From the NCBI GenBank assembly GCA_015063625.1, contig SVTT01000017.1, forward strand, positions 1-38,379: a stretch of 38,379 nt of DNA, given 5' to 3'. The first letter of the stretch is position 1; each line of letters starts with the position of its first letter. This document shows positions 32,737-38,379 of this stretch, piece after piece. Source of the stretch: Oscillospiraceae bacterium (lineage in GTDB: Bacteria; Bacillota; Clostridia; Oscillospirales; CAG-272). The notes below the pieces were generated by a model. It worked only from the letters and a program-made list of their open reading frames with translations. It was not told the origin of the DNA and did not search any database. Both the position numbers and the translations under genes were made by a program.

Positions 32737-32778
32737 AAAGGCAGCCCACCCGTGCAAAGCACGGGTGGGCTGCCTTTT
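32737..32778 (+). terminator. terminator of the LRR lipoprotein gene
   Basis: 19-base arms AAAGGCAGCCCACCCGTGC / GCACGGGTGGGCTGCCTTT with an AAA loop. Confidence 0.92.
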
Positions 32779-32811
32779 GCCTGAAAATCGGCGTTGGAAG
32801 CGTTTTTCCCA

Positions 32812-32840
32812 TTGCATTCACCAAAGAGATATGTTATAAT
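32812..32840 (+). promoter_or_regulatory. promoter of the comM-purB-ligase unit
   Basis: TTGCAT (32812-32817), 17 bases, TATAAT (32835-32840). The start TTG at 32875 has GGAGG eight bases upstream. Confidence 0.87.
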
Positions 32841-32874
32841 ATATAAAAAATATTGACGGAAGGAGGGACACGTA

Positions 32875-34419
32875 TTGCTTTCAACACTGCTCAGCGCAGG
32901 GATCTGCGGCATCGACGGATTTCTCGTCAGCGTGGAGTGTGACGCTCAGGAGCGCTTCAGTGATTTTGAGATCGTGGGTCTGCCCGACGCCGCCGTCAAG
33001 GAGGCAAAGGAGCGCGTGCGCACTGCGGCACTCAACAGCGGCTTCCGCTTCCCCTCCCTCTCGCTCACCGTCAATCTTGCCCCTGCCGACCGCAAAAAGG
33101 AGGGCTCTGGCTTTGACGTTGCCATTCTCGCAGGCATTTTGCGCTGTGCGGGCGTGATCGACCGCCGTGCCGACCTTTCGCGCATCTGCCTGATCGGCGA
33201 GCTGTCGCTCTCGGGCGAGATCCGAGGTGTCAAGGGCGCACTGTCCATGTGCGTGGCGGCACGCGACGCGGGGCTCGATGCCATCTATGTTCCTGCGGCG
33301 AATGCCAGGGAGGCAGCCGCCGTTTCGGGAATGACCGTCTATCCCCTCACGACCATGCGCGCACTGGTCGACCACCTGAACAGAACGGTGCCGATCGATC
33401 CCGTATCGGAGGATAGCGTCGCCTTTTCCGAGGCGACCACGCGTCACACGCTTGATTTCGCCGATGTGAGGGGACAGGCGCTTGCCAAGCGCGCGATGGA
33501 GATCGCCGCCGCGGGTGGACACAACATTTTGCTGATCGGACCGCCCGGCACGGGCAAATCCATGTTGGCAAAGCGCCTTCCCTCCATTCTTCCGCCCCTT
33601 TCCTTCGAGGAGGCGATCGAAACCACCAAGGTGCACTCGGTTTCGGGCACGTTGCCTGCCGGCATCTCCTTGCTGACCACCCGTCCCTTCCGCGCACCGC
33701 ATCACACCATGTCGGCGGTCAGCCTTGTGGGAGGGGGTGCCAGCCCCACACCGGGCGAGGTGTCGCTTGCCCATAACGGCGTGCTTTTTCTTGACGAGCT
33801 TCCCGAGTTCCCCAAAACCGTCACCGACACGCTCCGCCAGCCCCTTGAGGATCGCCGTGTGACCATCACACGCGCCAGCGGGCGGGTCACCTTCCCCTGC
33901 TCCTTTATGCTGGTCGGTGCGATGAACCCCTGCAGATGCGGCTATTTCGGTCACCCGACAAGGCGGTGCACCTGCTCCCCGCAGGAGGTCAGGCGCTACG
34001 TTTCCCGCATCAGCGGCCCCCTGCTTGACCGCATGGATATCGAGGTCGAGCTCCCCTCTGTTTCCTTTGAGGAGCTCTCCTCCGCCGAGCGACGGGAGGA
34101 ATCCTCCGCCTCGGTGCGCGCCCGTGTCATTGCGGCACGCGCCTTTGCCGCGGCGCGAATGCGCGGCGAGACAAACGTATTCTGCAACGCGCAGCTGGAC
34201 GCCGCAGGGATCCGCAAATACTGCATCACCGACGAGGCGGCAAGCGCTCTGCTGAAGAGTGCGTTTGATCGCATGGGGCTCTCGGCACGCGGCTACGACC
34301 GCATCATGCGTGTGGCGCGCACGATCGCCGACCTTGCAGGAAGCGAGCTGATCCGCGCGCCCCATATCGCAGAGGCGATCCAGCTGCGCAGTCTTGACAA
34401 AAAATATTGGCAAACATAA
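32875..34419 (+). CDS. comM: YifB/ComM-family AAA+ ATPase (Mg-chelatase-like)
   Basis: A 514-residue ATPase of the ComM/YifB family. An N-terminal Lon-S5-like domain (about 1-170) starts GICGIDGFLVSVECD and holds EIVGLPDAAVKEAKERVR. Walker A is GPPGTGKS (222-229), then HTMSAVSLVGGG, Walker B NGVLFLDELPEF, an arginine-finger region TLRQPLEDRRVTITRA, and a zinc-binding CRCGYFGHPTRRCTCS. The C-terminal Mg_chelatase_C helices end at AEAIQLRSLDKKYW. ComM is a helicase that promotes branch migration during natural transformation. The start is TTG with a good ribosome site; no upstream ATG or GTG has one. First gene of a three-gene unit, 24 bases before purB. Confidence 0.93.
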   Translation: MLSTLLSAGICGIDGFLVSVECDAQERFSDFEIVGLPDAAVKEAKERVRTAALNSGFRFPSLSLTVNLAPADRKKEGSGFDVAILAGILRCAGVIDRRADLSRICLIGELSLSGEIRGVKGALSMCVAARDAGLDAIYVPAANAREAAAVSGMTVYPLTTMRALVDHLNRTVPIDPVSEDSVAFSEATTRHTLDFADVRGQALAKRAMEIAAAGGHNILLIGPPGTGKSMLAKRLPSILPPLSFEEAIETTKVHSVSGTLPAGISLLTTRPFRAPHHTMSAVSLVGGGASPTPGEVSLAHNGVLFLDELPEFPKTVTDTLRQPLEDRRVTITRASGRVTFPCSFMLVGAMNPCRCGYFGHPTRRCTCSPQEVRRYVSRISGPLLDRMDIEVELPSVSFEELSSAERREESSASVRARVIAARAFAAARMRGETNVFCNAQLDAAGIRKYCITDEAASALLKSAFDRMGLSARGYDRIMRVARTIADLAGSELIRAPHIAEAIQLRSLDKKYWQT

Positions 34420-34443
34420 AATTTCGGAGAGGAAGATCACGAC

Positions 34444-35874
34444 ATGTCAAACCACGATTCTTATATTTCCCCCTTTTCCACCCGTTACGCCTCCCGTGAG
34501 ATGCAATATCTCTTCTCGGCAGACAAGAAATTCAAGACCTGGCGAAGACTCTGGATCGCGCTTGCCGAGGCGGAGCAGCAGGCAGGTCTGCCCATCACCG
34601 ACGAGCAGATCGAGGAGATGAAGGCACACGCCGAGGACATTGACTATGACAAGGCGGCGGAATACGAGCGCAAGCTCCGCCACGACGTCATGGCGCACAT
34701 CCACGCATGGGGCGACGTCTGCCCCAAGGCACGCCCCATCATTCATCTCGGTGCCACCTCCTGCTATGTTGGGGATAACACCGACATGCTGATCCTGAAG
34801 GAGGCTCTGCTGCTGGTACGCGGAAAGCTTTGCCGCGTGATGGAAAATCTGCGCAAATTCGCCCTGCAATACAAGGGCCTTCCCGCACTTGGCTATACCC
34901 ATCTACAGCCTGCACAAATGGTCACGGTGGGCAAGCGCGCCACGCTCTGGCTCTACGACCTTGTGCTTGACTTCCACGACCTTGAATTCGTGCTCTCCTC
35001 CCTCGCACTGCTCGGCTCAAAGGGCACCACGGGCACGCAGGCAAGCTTTATGGAGCTGCTTGACGGGGACGGCAAAAGGATCGACGAGATCGAGACCTTT
35101 ATCGCCAAAAAAATGGGCTTCTCCAAGGTGGTTCCTGTCAGCGGTCAGACCTACACCCGTAAATTCGATTCCCGTGTACTGAACGTGCTCTCGGGCATCG
35201 CGCAAAGTGCCTATAAGTTCTCAAACGACATGCGTATTCTCCAATCCTTCAAGGAAATGGAGGAGCCCTTTGAGAAGAACCAGATCGGCTCCTCTGCCAT
35301 GCCCTACAAGCGCAATCCGATGCGCTCGGAGCGCATGGGCGCGCTCTGCCGCGCAGTCATCTCCAACGTGAACAACACCGCCATCACCGCTGCGACGCAG
35401 TGGTTTGAGCGCACGCTCGACGACAGCGCCAACCGCCGCATCTCGATCTCCGAGGGCTTCCTTGCCACCGACGCCATCCTCAACGTCTTCATCAACGTCA
35501 CCGACGGACTGGTGGTCTACCCCAAGGTCATCGCGGCACGCATCGCGCGCGAGCTGCCCTTCATGGCATCCGAAAACATTCTGATGGCAGCCGTAAAAAG
35601 AGGCGGCGACCGCCAGACCCTGCACGAGGCGATCCGCGAGCACGCCATGGCAGCAGGTCGCATGGTCAAGGAGGAGGGTCTTGAAAACGACCTTCTTGAG
35701 CGCATTGCCAAGGATCCGCGCTTCGGGCTCAGCAAGGAGGAGATCCTCGCGCATCTTGACCCCGCCGACTACATCGGTCGCTCGCCCGAGCAGGTCGAGC
35801 GCTTTATCAAGGAGGAGGTCGACCCCATTCTCGCCCGCACTGACGCCGTAGGTGGTGCGGCACTGGAGGTCTGA
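34444..35874 (+). CDS. purB: adenylosuccinate lyase
   Basis: A 476-residue fumarase/aspartase-superfamily enzyme for two purine steps: SAICAR to AICAR plus fumarate, and adenylosuccinate to AMP plus fumarate. Signatures are HDVMAHIHAWGDVCP, the loop HLGATSCYVGDNTD, TQASFMELLDG, and the catalytic signature GSSAMPYKRNPMRSE, followed by the conserved ERTLDDSANRRISISEGFLATDA. The length fits the family. GAGAGGAAG precedes the ATG. It lies between comM and the AMP-binding ligase gene (29-base gap), so all three are probably cotranscribed; no other purine gene is nearby. Confidence 0.97.
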   Translation: MSNHDSYISPFSTRYASREMQYLFSADKKFKTWRRLWIALAEAEQQAGLPITDEQIEEMKAHAEDIDYDKAAEYERKLRHDVMAHIHAWGDVCPKARPIIHLGATSCYVGDNTDMLILKEALLLVRGKLCRVMENLRKFALQYKGLPALGYTHLQPAQMVTVGKRATLWLYDLVLDFHDLEFVLSSLALLGSKGTTGTQASFMELLDGDGKRIDEIETFIAKKMGFSKVVPVSGQTYTRKFDSRVLNVLSGIAQSAYKFSNDMRILQSFKEMEEPFEKNQIGSSAMPYKRNPMRSERMGALCRAVISNVNNTAITAATQWFERTLDDSANRRISISEGFLATDAILNVFINVTDGLVVYPKVIAARIARELPFMASENILMAAVKRGGDRQTLHEAIREHAMAAGRMVKEEGLENDLLERIAKDPRFGLSKEEILAHLDPADYIGRSPEQVERFIKEEVDPILARTDAVGGAALEV

Positions 35875-35903
35875 TTCCCCAAAACCAACAAGGAGGCTTC
35901 ACG

Positions 35904-37598
35904 ATGGCTACACCAAGGCATGACAACATCCGCAATGTTCCCGACCTGCGCGAGCTGCTCTGGGGCAGCGCAGGCATGTACGGCACGTATCCCGCCTTTC
36001 GCGAAAAGAGAGACGGCATTTATCAAAGCATCTCCTTCGGCCGCTTCCGCGACGAGACCGAGGCACTGGGCACCGCACTCTGTGCGCGACTGCCGCAGGG
36101 CAAGCGGTCACACGTGCTGATCATCGGCAAAAACAGCTATTTTTGGGTGCTTTCCTACATGGCTCTCGTCTGCGGCGCGGGCATTCCCGTTCCCGCCGAT
36201 GCCGAGCTTTCTGCCGAGGAGCTTTCCGCCCTTGCAGCTGAATGCGACGCAAGTGCCGTGCTTTACGCCGCCGACGAGGCACATAAGATCGCTGCCCTGC
36301 CCGGGCTGATCACGGTTTCCTTTGAGGCGATCCCCCGTCTGGTCGCCGAGGGCAGATCAATCATTGCCGCAGGCGACCGCTCCTTCCGCAGCCGTGATAT
36401 TGACAGGCACGCCCCCGCCGCCCTTTTCTACACATCGGGCACAACGGGGCGCGCAAAGGGCGTTTTGCTCTCGCACGCCAATATCACCTTTTTGCTCTCA
36501 CAGATCGCGCACATGCAGACGGTCACTCCGAGCGACACCTTTCTCTCGGTACTCCCACTCTCGCACGTCTATGAGTGTGTGCTCGGCTTTCTCATGCCTC
36601 TTTACTGCGGCGCTACCGTTGCCTTTGCCGAGGATCTTGCGCATCTGATGCAGAACATGAGGGAGGTCCATCCGACCACCATGGTCACCATTCCCTTCCT
36701 TGCCAACGCCATTTACGAGAAATTCTGGGCGCTTGTCAAGGAGAACGGAACCGAAACTCAGATCCGCCGTGCCATTGCCGTTTCCGACCCCGTTCGCAGC
36801 TATTCTGCCAGACAAACGCTCAAGGAAAAGCTGCTCGAGCGTGCCCGTGCGCCCTTTGGCGGCGTGCTGCGCCGCATGTGGGTGGTGGGTGCATTTCTGC
36901 CTGCCGCCGTGCAAAAGGGGCTCAGACAGATCGGCATTTTTGCCGTACAGGGCTACGGTCTGACCGAATGTGCGGGGCTTGCCGCGCTCGGCAGGGAGGA
37001 CGTCTACCGCGACGGCACTGCCGGTCTTTGCTTCCCCGACAGCGTCATCGATATCTATAACGCTTGCCCCGACGGCAGCGGTGAGATCCGCTACAAGGGC
37101 AAAAATGTCATGCTTGGCTATTACAAGGACGAGGCGCAGACCGCCGCCGTGCTGGACGGCGAGTGGCTCTATACGGGCGACTTTGGCAGAATCGACGCCG
37201 ACGGCTTTTTGCACATCATCGGCAGAAGCCAGAACTGCATCGAAAAGACCGAGGGCAAGGTCTGCCCCGAGGAGCTGGAGGCGCTCCTGATGCAGAGCCC
37301 CTTCGTCAGCGAGGCGGTGGTCGTGGGCGTTCCCAACGCGGACGGCACCGATTACGAGATCGCGGCACTCATCTGGTGTGACCGCGAGCACGCCGCCGAG
37401 GTGCTTGGCATTGATTACACGGCACAAGAGCTGGAAAAAGCGGTGGGCGACTGGGTCTCCGACATCAACGAGGGACTTGTCGAGCACAAGCAGATCCCCC
37501 TGTTTGCCCTGCGTGACCGTCCCTTTGAGCGCAACGCGGCAGGCAGGATCCTGCGCGGCGGCTTGGTTGACGAGATCCTCTCCGCAGCGGAAGAATGA
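35904..37598 (+). CDS. AMP-binding (ANL-superfamily) acyl-CoA synthetase-like protein
   Basis: A 564-residue adenylate-forming enzyme of the long-chain acyl-CoA synthetase type. Motif A3 is LFYTSGTTGRAKGVLLSH, A4 LPLSHVYECVLGF, A5 GYGLTECAGL, A7 WLYTGDFGRIDADG and A8 IIGRSQNCIEKTEGKVCPEELE. It would activate a fatty or other carboxylic acid with ATP, normally passing it to CoA. At the C-terminus, where the adenylation lysine (motif A10, often in a GK or KIKR context) is expected, the sequence is ERNAAGRILRGGL with Arg in place of Lys. This suggests altered catalysis or an alignment shift. AAGGAGG precedes ATG 35904. Last gene of the comM-purB unit, followed by a strong terminator. Confidence 0.88.
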   Translation: MATPRHDNIRNVPDLRELLWGSAGMYGTYPAFREKRDGIYQSISFGRFRDETEALGTALCARLPQGKRSHVLIIGKNSYFWVLSYMALVCGAGIPVPADAELSAEELSALAAECDASAVLYAADEAHKIAALPGLITVSFEAIPRLVAEGRSIIAAGDRSFRSRDIDRHAPAALFYTSGTTGRAKGVLLSHANITFLLSQIAHMQTVTPSDTFLSVLPLSHVYECVLGFLMPLYCGATVAFAEDLAHLMQNMREVHPTTMVTIPFLANAIYEKFWALVKENGTETQIRRAIAVSDPVRSYSARQTLKEKLLERARAPFGGVLRRMWVVGAFLPAAVQKGLRQIGIFAVQGYGLTECAGLAALGREDVYRDGTAGLCFPDSVIDIYNACPDGSGEIRYKGKNVMLGYYKDEAQTAAVLDGEWLYTGDFGRIDADGFLHIIGRSQNCIEKTEGKVCPEELEALLMQSPFVSEAVVVGVPNADGTDYEIAALIWCDREHAAEVLGIDYTAQELEKAVGDWVSDINEGLVEHKQIPLFALRDRPFERNAAGRILRGGLVDEILSAAEE

Positions 37599-37634
37599 TA
37601 TTCACCCACAAGAAAGCGCATCCGATGATGCCGG

Positions 37635-37667
37635 AAGGGCAGAGAACGCAAAGCGTTCTCTGCCCTT
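37635..37667 (+). terminator. terminator of the comM-purB-ligase unit
   Basis: 15-base arms AAGGGCAGAGAACGC / GCGTTCTCTGCCCTT with an AAA loop, then CTTGCTT. Confidence 0.9.
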
Positions 37668-37695
37668 CTTGCTTGAGAAGTGCGACTTGATCAAT

Positions 37696-38045
37696 GATCA
37701 AACCCGGTAGAGGTCGGCGCCCTCAACGACCCGTTTGTCGGCATCCTCGCGGTACGTTTGGGTGTGATCAAACCGCGGTAGGGGTCGGCGCCTTCGACGA
37801 CCCGTTTGTCGGCATCCTCGCGGTACGTTTGGGTGTGATCAAACCGCGGTAGGGGTCGGCGCCTTCGACGACCCGTTTGTCGGCATCCTCGCGGTACGCT
37901 CGGGCATGATCAAACCCGGTAGGGGCCGGCGCCCTCGACGACCCGTTTGTCGGCATCCTCGCGGTACGTTTGGGTGTGATCAAACCCCGGTAGGGGTCGG
38001 CGCCCTCGACGACCCGTTTGTGGGTGCCTTTGCGGCACGTTTATG
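37696..38045. repeat. 70/71-bp tandem repeat array, five units
   Basis: Units begin with GATCAAAC at 37696, 37766, 37837, 37908 and 37978 (spacing 70, 71, 71, 70). The last unit decays after about 50 bases. Each carries GGTAGGGGTCGGCGCC, CGACGACCCGTTTGTCGG, then CATCCTCGCGGTACG. Units differ at a few sites. The period is not a multiple of three, so the open frames across it are incidental. No cas genes or spacers are present. Confidence 0.93.
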
Positions 38046-38321
38046 GTTACCGTTTGTTTGTTACGGGCTGTCGTGGGCGCCAGCCCCTACCATGTATGAT
38101 GTAATTTCAACATTGGTTGATCGGACCGAGGTCCGCAATGACCACAGGGGCAACCGTTGATCGTTCGCGGTGAAAACAGGGCGCACGCGCACCCGATATC
38201 CCACACCCCGCGGTACGCTCGGGCATGATCAAACCGCGGTAGGGGTCGGCGCCCTCTGTCAAGAGCAAGATTGTAAACAGTTGTGCAAGAGGATTGTATA
38301 CACATTTTATGTTCAATCTTT
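38046..38321. repeat. degenerate repeat relics
   Basis: An isolated partial unit (GCGGTACGCTCGGGCATGATC and GGTAGGGGTCGGCGCC, about 38210-38255) and an inverted relic (GGCGCCAGCCCCTACC, 38078-38093) of the 70-bp repeat flank about 110 bases of unique DNA. No gene is seen. Confidence 0.6.
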
Positions 38322-38372
38322 ACGCATTTGGAAGCCGGACGGAGCGTAGCGGAGAGAGGCTTCCAAATGCGT
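38322..38372. repeat. 15-bp-arm hairpin at the window end
   Basis: Perfect arms ACGCATTTGGAAGCC (38322-38336) and GGCTTCCAAATGCGT (38358-38372) around a 21-base loop containing GGAGCGTAGCGG. No T-tract follows within the window. It may be a palindromic repeat or the end of a gene located to the right. Confidence 0.7.
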
Positions 38373-38379
38373 CACGCGG

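Noticed and set aside
32881-34440. 519-residue open frame on the minus strand opposite comM
   Set aside because: Antisense shadow; comM carries complete AAA+ motifs on the plus strand with promoter and ribosome site.
37768-37983. 71-residue repetitive frame on the minus strand
   Set aside because: Product of the 70/71-bp tandem repeat; the frame shifts between units.
37696-38045. CRISPR array
   Set aside because: Units are contiguous 70/71-bp tandem repeats with no variable spacers, and no cas genes are in the window.

Overview
The window looks like chromosomal DNA of a Clostridia-class Bacillota, probably an uncultured, gut-type, plant- or host-glycan-degrading relative of the Oscillospirales or Christensenellales. 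The evidence is near-consensus sigma-A promoters, strong AAGGAGG ribosome binding sites, a PadR/HAAS/DUF4097 operon, a detached MetH reactivation domain, a FliB-family protein and many glycosidases. This assignment is inferred from gene content only. Most protein genes are GC-rich; 21.4-28.2 kb is visibly more AT-rich and may have a different history.

Layout. 1-0.7 kb: a hairpin-rich repeat whose 114-bp end is duplicated and abuts a 5'-truncated XRE gene. 1.0-8.5 kb: a glucuronide-utilisation divergon. uxaC-uxuA-uxuB run leftward; a GPH symporter and a GH2 glycosidase run rightward. Together they would import a glycoside, release a hexuronate and convert it to 2-keto-3-deoxygluconate. 8.5-9.3 kb: a histidine phosphatase behind a perfect-consensus promoter. 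9.3-14.2 kb: a leftward unit joining a ferritin-like/VIT1 membrane iron protein to metF, a MetH-reactivation protein and a MetH lacking its activation domain. 14.3-17.4 kb: a FliB-family Cys-rich protein, an SGNH hydrolase and an unassigned TIM-barrel-like glycosidase. 17.5-18.4 kb: a membrane protein of unknown function with a strong promoter. 18.7-21.4 kb: a GH39 glycosidase and a membrane lipoprotein. 21.6-23.5 kb: PadR, HAAS/DUF1700 and DUF4097 genes overlapping by start/stop codons. 23.7-25.7 kb: a zinc-ribbon membrane protein divergent from a small XRE regulator across a perfect palindrome. 25.9-28.1 kb: a GH78 rhamnosidase.

28.34-29.36 kb is the strangest stretch. It is a tandemly duplicated 507-bp block of iterated mini-hairpins joined by AGTGATGT linkers and, in the second half of each module, CATCAC linkers. 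It abuts initiator tRNA-Met and tRNA-Leu(UAA) genes, and the initiator tRNA has an apparent extra base in its T arm. 29.7-37.6 kb is housekeeping-like: an RsmF-type rRNA methyltransferase, a BspA-like LRR lipoprotein, and the unit comM-purB-AMP-binding ligase. 37.7-38.38 kb holds a 70/71-bp tandem repeat array and a long terminal hairpin.

Main points for follow-up: the hairpin array, the tRNA anomaly, the repeat that truncates the XRE gene, the iron/methionine gene linkage, the palindrome-controlled zinc-ribbon/XRE pair, and key-residue changes in the GH78 enzyme and the AMP-binding ligase. No CRISPR array, phage or complete insertion sequence was found.
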